Positions 19,722 through 29,432 of a stretch of 64,000 nt of DNA are shown piece after piece (the stretch's first letter is position 1; every line of letters begins with the position of its first letter). Location: contig NZ_JARXVG010000006.1 in NCBI RefSeq assembly GCF_029892485.1, positions 248,001 to 312,000 of the forward strand. Reading direction: 5' to 3'. Source of the DNA: Variovorax boronicumulans. Lineage in GTDB: Bacteria; Pseudomonadota; Gammaproteobacteria; Burkholderiales; Burkholderiaceae_C. Made by a program: the position numbers and the translations under genes. Under the pieces are notes generated by a model. That model saw only the letters and a list, made by a program, of their open reading frames with translations, searched no databases and was not told where the DNA came from.

Positions 19722-20468
19722 TCAGCGGCCCGAAGGACCCTGGGCCTTCGACGGCCATGCCTGTGGTTCCGGTGGCGTCGCTTCAACCTGGCGGGCCTTC
19801 ACCTGGCGCAGCAGATCGGCCAGCGTCTTGCCCGGTTCGTCGCGGAATCGATCGGGCAGCACCTGGACCGCGTCCATGCGGTCGACGCGAAACCCGCGGA
19901 AATCGTTGCGCAGCTCACACCAGGTCGACAGCGTCCAGACCTTCCCCCAGTAGAAGCAGCCGAGCGGCCGCACCGTGCGCTCGCTGGCATCGCCCGACAC
20001 GTCGCGGTAATTCAGGCGCAGCTTCTGGCGCGCCTGCACTGCTTCGCGCAAGGCCTGCAGCCGGGCGCCCATGACGTCGTCCAGCCCCAGCGCCGGTGCA
20101 TAGAGCGCCAAGCCTTCCGCCGAAACGCGCGCGGCTGGCGGCAGCACCGAGAGGATCTTGCCCAGCCCCGCTTCGATGTCGCGCGCCAGCGCCGGATCGA
20201 CCCAGCTCTGCGCGAGCCGCGCCGCAGCCACGAGCGCGGAGGCTTCGTCCTGCGTGAACATCAGCGGTGGCAACTCGAAGCCCACGCCCAGCCGGTAGCC
20301 CACACCGGCTTCTCCTTCGATCGGCACGCCCTGGTGCTGCAGGTCGGCCACGTCGCGGTACACCGTGCGCTCGGAAACCTCGAGGCGCTGCGCCAGGAAG
20401 GCAGCTGTGGTGAGCCGGCGCCCGCGGATGAACTGCACGAGCTGGAAGAGGCGGTCGGCGCGGCGCAT
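19722..20468 (-). CDS. YafY-type transcription regulator (HTH + WYL domain)
   Basis: DNA-binding regulator with an N-terminal winged helix (about residues 1-60, RRADRLFQLVQFIRGRRLTT, SERTVYRDVADLQHQGVPI) and a ligand-sensing WYL domain in the C-terminal half (LNYRDVSG, RPLGCFYWGKVWTLSTWCEL, FRGFRVDRMDAVQVL). It is 248 residues from ATG 20468, which overlaps the preceding gene's stop as ATGA. It is the last gene of a five-gene operon, so it may regulate that operon, perhaps through the palindrome at 22156. WYL domains often sense nucleic-acid or small ligands; its ligand is unknown. Confidence 0.88.
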   Translation of the reverse strand: MRRADRLFQLVQFIRGRRLTTAAFLAQRLEVSERTVYRDVADLQHQGVPIEGEAGVGYRLGVGFELPPLMFTQDEASALVAAARLAQSWVDPALARDIEAGLGKILSVLPPAARVSAEGLALYAPALGLDDVMGARLQALREAVQARQKLRLNYRDVSGDASERTVRPLGCFYWGKVWTLSTWCELRNDFRGFRVDRMDAVQVLPDRFRDEPGKTLADLLRQVKARQVEATPPEPQAWPSKAQGPSGR

Positions 20469-20782
20469 CAACGCGTTCCGGAGAGCTTCTTGGCGAAGTC
20501 CTCGACGAAGTAGCGTTGGCCGCGCTGCACGACCGTGTGGCCCTCGGCTTCGAGCCTGGTCATCTGCGCCTCGATGCCACCGGGGTACTTGGGGTTGAGT
20601 TCGCCGCCGATCTTGAGCGTGCGCCAGTACGGCGTCCGGTCCTGCGCCTTCGACTCTTCGGTCGCGTGCGCAACCATGTGCGCAAAGATCGCCGTGGTCA
20701 CGGTGCAGCCGATGGTGGCGCGGTGGCGCGCCAGGTGCGGGTAGCCGGCGAGCCTGTCGCGCCGGTTCTTCTTGGTGCTCAT
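20468..20782 (-). CDS. MGMT-like protein, short at the N terminus
   Basis: The 104-residue product resembles the C-terminal part of a family annotated as MGMT-like, as I remember it: ATIGCTVTTAIFAHMVAHA, then DRTPYWRTLKIGGELNPKYP and GIEAQMTRLEAEGHTVVQRG. Full relatives are about 150 residues and carry 40-50 more residues in front, so this copy looks N-terminally shortened or started at a minimal ATG. The PCHR active-site motif of true alkyltransferases is absent, so methyl transfer is unlikely. A DNA-binding role like that of alkyltransferase-like proteins is possible. Overlaps at both ends by ATGA junctions indicate translational coupling. Confidence 0.5.
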   Translation of the reverse strand: MSTKKNRRDRLAGYPHLARHRATIGCTVTTAIFAHMVAHATEESKAQDRTPYWRTLKIGGELNPKYPGGIEAQMTRLEAEGHTVVQRGQRYFVEDFAKKLSGTR

Positions 20783-21237
20783 GAAACTGCGGAAACTCCG
20801 ATGTGGATCGCCACCTTGTCCGGCCCCTCGTAGGCTTCGAAATCGCTGCGCAAGCGGCGCGCGATTTCCGGGTGAGCCTCGAAATACTGCCAGATGCGCT
20901 GCCAGGCGGCGATCACCATCTGCGGCATCTCGCCCTGGCCGTTGAAGACGAGGTAGTCGCCGGCTTCGATGGCCACGCTGTCCGCGCCCTCCGAGACGGC
21001 CACGCCGACAGTGATGTCGAAGGGGCCATGGGCATCGGATTCGTAGGCGGAGTAGATCCCGAAGATGCGTGTGTCGCTCGTGCGGTGGGGCGTCGATACG
21101 TAGGTCTGCTCGCCGAAGAAGCGCCCCCACAGCGCGCCGATGCGGGCTGTAGCGGGATCGTTTTCTTCGCGGTTGGTCGTGCGGACCGTGAGGCCTGCGA
21201 CCCGGAAGGCGTCGTGGTGTTGGCGGGCGGGTTCCAT
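20779..21237 (-). CDS. GyrI-like effector-binding domain protein
   Basis: A stand-alone GyrI-like (SbmC/AraC effector-binding) domain of 152 residues that may bind small hydrophobic or cationic ligands. Seen features are FRVAGLTVRTTNREE at the front, IGALWGRFFGEQTY, FGIYSAYESDAHGPFDITVG, DYLVFNGQGEMPQMVIAAWQ and IWQYFEAHPEIARRL. Such domains occur as separate proteins beside YafY-type regulators. It overlaps the MGMT-like gene by four bases and lies 40 bases after the EVE gene. No DNA-binding segment is present. The ligand is unknown. Confidence 0.75.
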   Translation of the reverse strand: MEPARQHHDAFRVAGLTVRTTNREENDPATARIGALWGRFFGEQTYVSTPHRTSDTRIFGIYSAYESDAHGPFDITVGVAVSEGADSVAIEAGDYLVFNGQGEMPQMVIAAWQRIWQYFEAHPEIARRLRSDFEAYEGPDKVAIHIGVSAVS

Positions 21238-21277
21238 GGGTTCTTCTCTTGCGTCTGCGATGTTCGGGTGTTGCTGC

Positions 21278-21727
21278 TCAAAGAGCGAGCGTTTTCAGGT
21301 CTGCCTTCATGGTCCGGGCGATCAACGCCATGTCGGCGTCGGTCACATCGAACATGCCGAAGCGGAACTTGTAGCCCCACTGCTTCGGCGTCTCGATGAA
21401 TGCGAGGCGCTCGATCAGTGGCGCGATGGGGGCTTCGTGCGAGGCCGCATAGCTCACGTCGCGGCGCCAGGGCACGAAGCCGCCGCCCATGTCGAACTCG
21501 TACGCCTCGCCAGGCAGCACGATGCCGATCGACACAAAGCTCTGCAGCTTGTCCGTGCCGCCGAACACAGTGGCCGGTGCGTAGTAGGCCACGCGGTCGC
21601 CCGCGGCGACCCGCTTGAGCGGGCCCAGCTTGCCGTGCCCGACCTGCATGAAGCCGAGCGGCTTGTGGTCGCGCCCGCGCCGGGCATGCTCGGCGCTTGC
21701 GACAGCGATCCAGTTGCGCTGTGCCAT
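21278..21727 (-). CDS. EVE domain protein
   Basis: Small PUA-like fold protein (149 residues). Family markers include RNWIAVASAEHARRGRDH, GFMQVGHGKLGPLKRVAAGD, VAYYAPATVF, SFVSIGIVLPGEAYEFD and PWRRDVSYAASHEAPIAPLI. EVE domains recognise modified bases, for example 5-methylcytosine derivatives or modified RNA, and many are found near defence or restriction genes. Whether this one does is not known. It is six bases after the VOC gene in the same operon with GyrI-like, MGMT-like and WYL proteins. Start ATG 21727. Confidence 0.85.
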   Translation of the reverse strand: MAQRNWIAVASAEHARRGRDHKPLGFMQVGHGKLGPLKRVAAGDRVAYYAPATVFGGTDKLQSFVSIGIVLPGEAYEFDMGGGFVPWRRDVSYAASHEAPIAPLIERLAFIETPKQWGYKFRFGMFDVTDADMALIARTMKADLKTLAL

Positions 21728-21733
21728 GGTGCT

Positions 21734-22105
21734 TCAGGCGAGGGCGTGCAGGCCGACTTCGTTGCCTTCGGTGTCGCGCAGGTGGGCGATGAAACCCATG
21801 CCCGGCGGCAGTGCCGACTTGGGCGCGACGATCTGCCCGCCGGCCGCCTCCACGCGCGAGAGCACGGCGTCGATGCTGGGCATGCAGTCCAGGTAGATGC
21901 GGATGCCGGTGCCCGCACGCGCAGCGCCCGTCGTGCCGGCCTGCAGCGCGCCGCCGGTGGCGGGGTCGTCGTAGGGGAACACGGCCAGCGTCTCGCCGCC
22001 GAAGTTCTCGCGGCGCAGCTTGCGCGCCAGCACGGTTTCGTAGAAGGCCTGGGCGCGGTCCATGTCGGCGACGGGGATCTCGAACCAGCTGATGGCGTTC
22101 GTCAT
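21734..22105 (-). CDS. VOC (glyoxalase/bleomycin-resistance) fold protein
   Basis: A 123-residue protein with the vicinal-oxygen-chelate fold: it opens ISWFEIPVADMDRAQAFYET, continues LAVFPYDDPATGGAL and GTGIRIYLDCMPSIDAVLSR, and ends GMGFIAHLRDTEGNEVGLHA. Members range from isomerases and dioxygenases to drug-binding proteins; no specific reaction can be read. The final E-x-x-x-L/H strand includes likely metal ligands. It is the first gene of the operon that ends with the WYL regulator, and a 10-base-arm palindrome lies about 50 bases upstream of its ATG. Confidence 0.8.
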   Translation of the reverse strand: MTNAISWFEIPVADMDRAQAFYETVLARKLRRENFGGETLAVFPYDDPATGGALQAGTTGAARAGTGIRIYLDCMPSIDAVLSRVEAAGGQIVAPKSALPPGMGFIAHLRDTEGNEVGLHALA

Positions 22106-22155
22106 GAAGGGCTCTCTTTCGTTGTGTTGCAAGGAGCCTCGATGGTGCGGACCGC

Positions 22156-22179
22156 CTCCTGACAACGTCTTGTCAGGAG
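22156..22179. promoter_or_regulatory. Palindromic operator candidate for the VOC-EVE-WYL operon
   Basis: Arms CTCCTGACAA and TTGTCAGGAG are perfect inverted repeats around a CGTC centre. A third half-copy CCTGTCA follows at 22180. The element lies 51 bases upstream of the first operon gene. It lacks a T-run on the operon side and looks like a regulator site rather than a terminator. Confidence 0.55.
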
Positions 22180-22198
22180 CCTGTCATGGGCGGGCGAG

Positions 22199-22235
22199 AA
22201 AAAGCCCGCGATGCTCCTGGGAGCATGCGCGGGCT
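22199..22235 (-). terminator. Rho-independent terminator after phoH
   Basis: On the minus strand a long GC stem pairs AGCCCGCG with CGCGGGCT. It is extended by GAGCAT / ATGCTC around a short loop and followed by TTTTTCTC, about 20 bases after the phoH stop. Confidence 0.85.
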
Positions 22236-22255
22236 CGATACCGGCGGACTGGTTT

Positions 22256-24049
22256 TTAGAGCACGTCGCTCGCGAAGTCGGCCAGGCGCGAGCGTTCGCC
22301 GCGCGCCAGCGTGATGTGCCCGCCGTGCGGCCAGCCCTTGAACTTGTCGACCGCGAAGGTCAGGCCCGAGGAGCCTTCCGTCAGGTACGGCGTGTCGATC
22401 TGCGCCAGGTTGCCCATGCAGATGATCTTGGTGCCCGGGCCGGCACGGGTGATCAGCGTCTTCATCTGCTTGGGCGTCAGGTTCTGCGCCTCGTCGATGA
22501 TCACGTACTTGTTCAGGAAGGTGCGCCCGCGCATGAAGTTCATGCTCTTGACCTTGATGCGGCTGCGGATCAGCTCGTTGGTGGCCGCGCGGCCCCACTC
22601 GCCGGCGCCGCCGCCGTCGCCCTTGGCCAGGAACTCGAGGTTGTCGTCCAGCGCGCCCATCCAGGGGCCCATCTTTTCTTCCTCGGTGCCGGGCAGGAAG
22701 CCGATGTCCTCACCCACGCTCACGGTCGCGCGGGTCATGATGATCTCGGTGTAGCGGCGGTCGTCGAGCACCTGCGTGAGGCCCGAGGCCAGCGCCATCA
22801 GGGTCTTGCCGGTGCCGGCGGTGCCGGTCAGCGTGACGAAGTCGATCTCCGGGTCCATCAGCAGGTTCATCGCGAAGTTCTGCTCGCGGTTGCGCGTGTT
22901 CACGCCCCACACCGCGTTCTTGCCGGAGCTGTAGTCCTTGAGCGTCTTGAGCACCGCGGTCTTGTCGCGGATTTCGGTGACGCGCGCGTACATGCTCGGC
23001 TCGCCGGGCGCCTCGAAGAAGACGAACTGGTTGATGTACAGGTTGGGCACGATCGGACCGCTGATCCGGTAGAAGGTGTTGCTGCCGCTCTGCCAGCTCT
23101 CGACCGTCTTGCTCTGGCGGGTCCAGAAGTCGGGCGGGAGCGCCAGCGAGCCTGCGTAGAGCAGGTCGCCGTCTTCCAGCGTCTTGTCGTTCTGGTAGTC
23201 GTCGGCGGCAAGGCCCAGTGCGCGCGCCTTGACACGCATGTTGATGTCCTTGGACACCAGCACCACTTCCTGCTTCGGCTTGCCCGGGCGGTCTTTGGCG
23301 TACTCGTCGCGCAGCGCACTCACCACCCCCAGGATCTGGTTGTCGGCCTTGCCCTGGGGCAGGCTGACCGGCAGCGAGTAGTCGAGCGGGGCGGTCTGGA
23401 AGAAGAGGCGCCCGCCGGCTTCGCGATGGCCGGTGATGTCCAGCTTCAGGCCCTTGTCGATGTCGGCATCCTGCGGGCCGGCCAGCGCGTCGAGCGTGCG
23501 GCTCGTCTGGCGGCCGTTGCGGGCGACTTCGGTGGTGCCTTTCTTGTGACCGTCGAGCTCTTCCAGCACGATCATCGGCAGGAAGATGTCGTGCTCCTCG
23601 AAGCGGAACAGGCACATCGGGTCGTGCAACAGCACGTTGGTGTCGAGTACGAACAGCTTGGCCGGGCCGGTGGACTTGCTGCGCTTGGGGCGTGCGGGCG
23701 CTTGCGGTGCCACTGCCACAGGAGCGGGAGCGGGAGCGGGAGCGTGAACCGGAGCGGGAGGCGTGGGGACCCGCGTCTCGACCTGGATGGCAGCAGGCTG
23801 TTGCGGGGCAGGCACGGGCGCCGGCCGGGGGCGGCCGCGGCGCGACGGACGCGCGGTTTCGCCGCCGCCCGCCGCCTCGGAAGCCAGGTTGTCGAACAGC
23901 TCCAGCGGCTGCGGACCGTTGGAGGTTGTTTCGTCAGCGCGCTGGTCGCCAGCGCGGCGCGACCCCCTGTGCGAGGAGCGGGCGGGTGCGTCGACCGCAT
24001 CCGGCGAGAGCAATGCGGCGCGTTTCGTGGGGGCGGGAGGCAATGGCAT
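22256..24049 (-). CDS. phoH: PhoH family ATPase with N-terminal PIN domain
   Basis: Cytoplasmic protein combining a PIN nuclease-like domain with a PhoH P-loop ATPase, similar to PhoH2 proteins proposed to act on RNA. A disordered Pro/Ala-rich leader covers about residues 1-128 and includes a PAPAPAPA run encoded by a hexamer repeat. The PIN domain follows with FVLDTNVLLHDPMCLF, VLEELD and VSKDINMRVKARALGL. The ATPase begins later with Walker A GTAGTGKTLMALASG and Walker B NKYVIIDEAQNLTPKQMKTL. It is 597 residues from ATG 24049; an upstream TTG/GTG extension is hydrophobic and unlikely. It has its own terminator. Confidence 0.93.
   Translation of the reverse strand: MPLPPAPTKRAALLSPDAVDAPARSSHRGSRRAGDQRADETTSNGPQPLELFDNLASEAAGGGETARPSRRGRPRPAPVPAPQQPAAIQVETRVPTPPAPVHAPAPAPAPVAVAPQAPARPKRSKSTGPAKLFVLDTNVLLHDPMCLFRFEEHDIFLPMIVLEELDGHKKGTTEVARNGRQTSRTLDALAGPQDADIDKGLKLDITGHREAGGRLFFQTAPLDYSLPVSLPQGKADNQILGVVSALRDEYAKDRPGKPKQEVVLVSKDINMRVKARALGLAADDYQNDKTLEDGDLLYAGSLALPPDFWTRQSKTVESWQSGSNTFYRISGPIVPNLYINQFVFFEAPGEPSMYARVTEIRDKTAVLKTLKDYSSGKNAVWGVNTRNREQNFAMNLLMDPEIDFVTLTGTAGTGKTLMALASGLTQVLDDRRYTEIIMTRATVSVGEDIGFLPGTEEEKMGPWMGALDDNLEFLAKGDGGGAGEWGRAATNELIRSRIKVKSMNFMRGRTFLNKYVIIDEAQNLTPKQMKTLITRAGPGTKIICMGNLAQIDTPYLTEGSSGLTFAVDKFKGWPHGGHITLARGERSRLADFASDVL
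23721..23760. repeat. GGAGCG hexamer repeat inside phoH
   Basis: Four tandem copies of GGAGCG, interrupted and then partly repeated, encode a Pro-Ala run in the disordered leader of PhoH. Length change would be in-frame. Confidence 0.7.
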
Positions 24050-24085
24050 GTGGGAAGTCGCTCGCAGGAAAGTGAAAACCAGAAA

Positions 24086-24118
24086 ACGAAAAAGCCGCCT
24101 GAAGACCAAGGCGGCTTT
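24086..24118 (-). terminator. Rho-independent terminator after bcp
   Basis: Minus-strand stem GCCGCC / GGCGGC with a 10-base loop, flanked by AAA / TTT and followed by TTTTTCGTTTT. It lies about 140 bases downstream of the bcp stop and just before phoH. Confidence 0.75.
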
Positions 24119-24259
24119 GTTCGGGGGATGCGGTCGTGGAGCTCAACGGCATGAGGCCATTATGCACACCGCAGGTGACACGCCAGAGGCTCTTTGCGGC
24201 TGCGTTGGGCATTCCCCACGCAAATCGCCCAAAGCGCAAGCTGGCGCTTCTTGCTGCGG

Positions 24260-24736
24260 TCAGGCGGCCTTCTTGAGCGCCTTGACTGCCTTGAGCACGT
24301 CATCGACGTGGCCCGGAACCTTGAGCCCGCGCCATTCGGCCTTCAGGATGCCGTCGGCGCCAATGAGGAAGGTGCTGCGTTCGATGCCCTTGACCTTCTT
24401 GCCGTACATGATCTTGTTCTTGACCACGCCGAACATGTGACACATTTTTTCTTCGGTGTCGGCGATGAGTTCGAAGGGCAGCTCGAGCTTGGCCTTGAAC
24501 TCGTCGTGCGACTTCATGTTGTCACGCGAAACGCCGAAAACGGTGGCACCGGCTTTTTCGAAGTCCTTGTAGCGGTCGCGAAACTGCATGGCTTCGGTGG
24601 TGCAACCCGGAGTGTTATCTTTCGGGTAAAAATACATGACCAGCACGTGGCCGAGATGCGAGGTATTCGAGACCTTGAGGCCGCCCGTGGCGTTGGCGTC
24701 GAATTCAGGAATGGGTTTGTTGACAACGATCGCCAT
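24260..24736 (-). CDS. bcp: Thiol peroxidase Bcp (PrxQ-type peroxiredoxin)
   Basis: Cytoplasmic peroxiredoxin that reduces peroxides, recycled by thioredoxin. The peroxidatic Cys is in the family motif FYPKDNTPGCTTEAMQFRD. PrxQ members with a second cysteine five residues later do not match here: that position is Met, so resolution must use another thiol or an intermolecular partner. KIMYGKKVKGIERSTFLI is the usual C-terminal strand-helix. Length 158 residues; start ATG 24736. It is a single-gene unit between the Mth938-like gene and phoH, with a distant terminator. Confidence 0.93.
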   Translation of the reverse strand: MAIVVNKPIPEFDANATGGLKVSNTSHLGHVLVMYFYPKDNTPGCTTEAMQFRDRYKDFEKAGATVFGVSRDNMKSHDEFKAKLELPFELIADTEEKMCHMFGVVKNKIMYGKKVKGIERSTFLIGADGILKAEWRGLKVPGHVDDVLKAVKALKKAA

Positions 24737-24870
24737 GAAACTTGTTTTCTCCGTTAGATTCCGTGGACCGAGTTCTTTGGGGCAGACGCGATGCGCGGAG
24801 GATTGGTCGTTGCTAACTTTGGGGTAGCTGGCCTGTTCGCAACCCAGTATTTTACCCCGAAAATACCCTC

Positions 24871-25254
24871 TCAGTCAGGTGACGGGCTCTCGATCAGCAG
24901 CGCGGCGATCACGTGCCTGCCTTCGCCGGCCAGGATGTTGTATGTCCGGCAGGCCGCAGGGGTGTCCATGGTTTCCACGCCGGTGCGCTGCGCCATCAGG
25001 GGGCGCAGCCATGCGGGCTGCGGGAAGCGGATGCGGGTTCCGCTGCCAAAGATGATCAATTCGGCGCCCAATTCGGCAAGTTGCGCGAAATGTTCCGGGC
25101 CGAGTTCGTCGAAACGGGTGCAGTTCCATGCGAAACGCTCGCCGCGCGAGCCGACAACCACGCTGCCCTCGACCTTTTCGTTGTTGATCGCGACCCAGCC
25201 GGGGCCGTGTGCGGTGAGGGACTGGGCGTCGGATTTGTCGGGCTGGAGCTTCAT
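24871..25254 (-). CDS. Mth938-like (DUF498) domain protein
   Basis: A 127-residue protein of the Mth938 fold, related to the mitochondrial complex I assembly factor NDUFAF3 and bacterial Xcc1710-like proteins. It shows INNEKVEGSVVVGSRGERFAW, a central LAELGAELIIFGSGTRIRFP and GVETMDTPAACRTYNILAGE, the conserved TxxAxRTYN pattern. Function in bacteria is unsettled; linkage to membrane-protein or respiratory assembly has been proposed for relatives. ATG 25254 was chosen over an earlier weak start. It diverges from the aminotransferase gene across 98 bases containing an AT-rich promoter stretch. Confidence 0.85.
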   Translation of the reverse strand: MKLQPDKSDAQSLTAHGPGWVAINNEKVEGSVVVGSRGERFAWNCTRFDELGPEHFAQLAELGAELIIFGSGTRIRFPQPAWLRPLMAQRTGVETMDTPAACRTYNILAGEGRHVIAALLIESPSPD

Positions 25255-25352
25255 CTGGTCACTGGGAACTGTGGTCAAATTATAGGTTTTCCCCAGTGAC
25301 ACGAGGCCTGCAGGGGCCTTTGACTTCGAGTAAACCCGCCCGGGAGGGCCCT

Positions 25353-26585
25353 TTGAAGCAGCTCAAGAAATCGGCCAAGCTGGCCAACGTCCTCTACGAC
25401 ATCCGCGGTCCCATCATGGACGCCGCCAAGCAGATGGAAGAGGACGGCCAGAAGATCATCAAGCTCAATATCGGCAATCTCGCCGTGTTCGGCTTCGATG
25501 CGCCCGAGGAAATCCAGCAGGACATGATCCGCAACCTGCCGAATTCGGCGGGCTATTCGGACAGCAAGGGCGTCTTCGCCGCGCGCAAGGCGGTGATGCA
25601 CGAGACACAGAAGCAGGGCATTGCCGGCGTCACGCTGGACGACATCTACCTGGGTAACGGCGCCAGCGAGCTGATCGCCATGTCCACGAACGCGCTGCTG
25701 GACGATGGCGACGAGCTGCTGCTGCCGGCCCCCGACTACCCCCTGTGGACCGCCTCCACCAGCCTGTCGGGCGGCACCCCGGTGCATTACCTCTGCGACG
25801 AGGCCAACGGCTGGATGCCCAACCTGGACGACATCCGCGCCAAGATCACGCCCCGCACCAAGGGCATCGTGGTCATCAACCCCAACAACCCGACCGGCGC
25901 GCTCTATTCCGACGAGCTGCTCAAGAGCATCGTGGCCATCGCCCGCGAACACAGCCTCGTGATCTTCGCCGACGAGGTCTACGACAAGGTCCTGTATGAC
26001 GGCGTCAAGCACACCGCCATCGCCAGCCTGTCGACCGACGTGCTCACGCTCACCTTCAATTCGCTTTCCAAGAGTTATCGCTCGTGCGGCTACCGCGCCG
26101 GCTGGCTGGTTGTTTCCGGCGACAAGCGCGCCGCGCAGGACTACATCGAGGGCCTCAACATGCTCTCGAACATGCGCCTGTGCGCCAACGTGCCGGGCCA
26201 GTGGGCCATCCAGACAGCCCTGGGCGGCTACCAGAGCATCAACGACCTGGTCTGCGACGGCGGGCGCCTGCGCCGCCAGCGCGACCTGGCCTACGAGCTG
26301 ATCACCGCCATCCCGGGCGTGACCTGCGTCAAGCCCAGCGCCGCGCTCTACATGTTTCCGAGGCTCGATCCCGAGGTCTACCCGATCACGGACGACCGCC
26401 AGTTCTTCCTCGAACTGCTGAAGGAGACCCGCGTGATGCTGGTGCAGGGCACCGGCTTCAACTGGGCCACGCCGGACCACTTCCGCATCGTGTTCCTGCC
26501 CCACGAAGACGACCTGCGCGAGGCCATCAACCGCATCGCGAAGTTCCTGGAGCAGTACCGCTTGCGCCGCAAGACGGGACTGTGA
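25353..26585 (+). CDS. alaA: Alanine aminotransferase, AlaA type
   Basis: PLP enzyme that makes alanine from pyruvate and glutamate. It opens KQLKKSAKLANVLYDIRGPI, has ASELIAMSTNALLDDGDELL and INPNNPTGALYS, the aspartate in FADEVYDKV, and the PLP lysine in SLSKSYRSCGYRAGW. The 410-residue length and IRGPIMDAAKQMEEDGQKII are typical of AlaA. No ATG lies at the front; TTG 25353 follows GGGAGGG and matches the family N terminus. It directly precedes hom, and spacing of about 95 bases suggests possible co-transcription. Residue-level distinction from other class I aminotransferases rests on overall similarity. Confidence 0.87.
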   Translation: MKQLKKSAKLANVLYDIRGPIMDAAKQMEEDGQKIIKLNIGNLAVFGFDAPEEIQQDMIRNLPNSAGYSDSKGVFAARKAVMHETQKQGIAGVTLDDIYLGNGASELIAMSTNALLDDGDELLLPAPDYPLWTASTSLSGGTPVHYLCDEANGWMPNLDDIRAKITPRTKGIVVINPNNPTGALYSDELLKSIVAIAREHSLVIFADEVYDKVLYDGVKHTAIASLSTDVLTLTFNSLSKSYRSCGYRAGWLVVSGDKRAAQDYIEGLNMLSNMRLCANVPGQWAIQTALGGYQSINDLVCDGGRLRRQRDLAYELITAIPGVTCVKPSAALYMFPRLDPEVYPITDDRQFFLELLKETRVMLVQGTGFNWATPDHFRIVFLPHEDDLREAINRIAKFLEQYRLRRKTGL

Positions 26586-26679
26586 AATCTGCTGGCGGCG
26601 GCATGTGCCGTTGCCTTGCCGGCGCTTCCTGAAGGCTGCCCCCATTCAAACCATGAACGCCATGAGCGCGACCCTCTCA

Positions 26680-27998
<1,319 letters not shown>

Positions 27999-28002
<4 letters not shown>

Positions 28003-29414
28003 ACTACCTGAGCACCCGCGGCCACCCGGACCGCAAGCGCTTCTGCGAAATCCTGCTCGAAGGCCTCGCGCCCGATGGCGGCCTGTATCTGCCCGAGAAG
28101 TACCCGCAGGTCGATACCGCCACGCTCGCGAAGTGGCGCGATCTGCCCTATGCCGAGCTGGCCTTCGAGATCCTCTCGCTCTACATCGACGACATCGCAC
28201 CCACCGACCTGAAGGCGATCTGCGCCAAGACCTACACCGCCGAAGTGTTCGGCACCGACGAGATCGTGCCGCTGCGCGAGCTCGAAGACGGCGTGTACAT
28301 CGAAGCCCTGTCCAACGGCCCGACGCTGGCCTTCAAGGACATGGCGATGCAGCTCCTGGGCAACCTGTTCGAGTACGAACTGGCCCGCCGCGGCGCGGAG
28401 CTCAACATCCTGGGCGCCACCAGCGGCGACACCGGCAGCGCGGCCGAATACGCCATGCGCGGCAAGAAGGGCGTGCGCGTCTTCATGACCTCGCCGGACG
28501 GCCGCATGAGCCCGTTCCAGCAGGCACAGATGTTCAGTCTGCAGGACGAGAACATCCACAACATCGCCATCACCGGCGTGTTCGACGACTGCCAGGACAT
28601 CGTGAAGGCGGTGTCCAACGACCTGGGCTTCAAGCGCAAGTACCGCATCGGCACGGTCAACTCGATCAACTGGGCGCGGCTGCTCGCGCAGGTCGTCTAC
28701 TACTTCGCGGGCTACTTCCAGGCGACGGCCAGCAACGACAAGCCGGTGAGCTTCACCGTGCCCTCGGGCAACTTCGGCAACGTCTGCGCGGGCCACGTGG
28801 CCCGCATGATGGGCCTGCCCATCCAGACGCTGGTGGTCGCCACCAACGAGAACAATGTGCTCGACGAGTTCTTCCGCACCGGCATCTACCGCGTGCGCAG
28901 CGCCGCCGACACGCACGAGACCTCCAGCCCCTCGATGGACATCAGCAAGGCCAGCAACTTCGAGCGTTTCGTCTTCGACCTCGTGGGCCGCGATGCGGGC
29001 AAGCTGCGCAAGCTGTTCGTGGAAGACCTGGGGCTGGAAGGCCGCTTCGACCTGAGCGCCGACCCGGCCTTCAAGCAGGCTGCCGAACGCTTCGGTTTCA
29101 AGAGCAGCCGCAGCACGCACGCCGACCGCCTGGCCACCATCCGCGACACCGAGAAGCGCTTTGCCACGCTGGTCGATCCTCACACGGCCGACGGCCTGAA
29201 GTCCGCGCGCGAATTCCTCGTGCCCGGCGTGCCGATGGTGGTGCTCGAAACGGCGCTGCCGATCAAGTTCGCCGCCACGATCGTCGAAGCGCTGGGCCAC
29301 GAACCGGACCGGCCCGCGAAGTTCGAAGGCATCGAGGCGCTGCCCAAGCGCGTGGTCAAGCTGCCGGCGGACGCGGAGGCCGTCAAGGCCTACATCGCCC
29401 AGAACTGTGACTGA
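27999..29414 (+). CDS. thrC: Threonine synthase
   Basis: PLP enzyme that converts phosphohomoserine to threonine. It starts NYLSTRGHPDRKRFCEILLE, has the PLP lysine in PTLAFKDMAMQLLGNLF, the phosphate loop ATSGDTGSAAEYAM, and TVPSGNFGNVCAGHVARMMG. The length of 471 residues fits the class II bacterial enzyme. GTG 27999 overlaps the hom stop by four bases. Homoserine kinase is not in the window. It is followed after 18 bases by mobB, an unrelated pathway, perhaps on the same transcript. Confidence 0.96.
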
Positions 29415-29432
29415 CACATCGAGCCATCCGGC

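Noticed and set aside
23721..23760. Hexamer repeat as a possible CRISPR or mobile-element trace
   Set aside because: It is an in-frame coding minisatellite within phoH, with no spacers or terminal repeats.
24791..25299. Plus-strand frames opposite the Mth938-like gene
   Set aside because: They show no domain and overlap a minus-strand gene with a clear family match.
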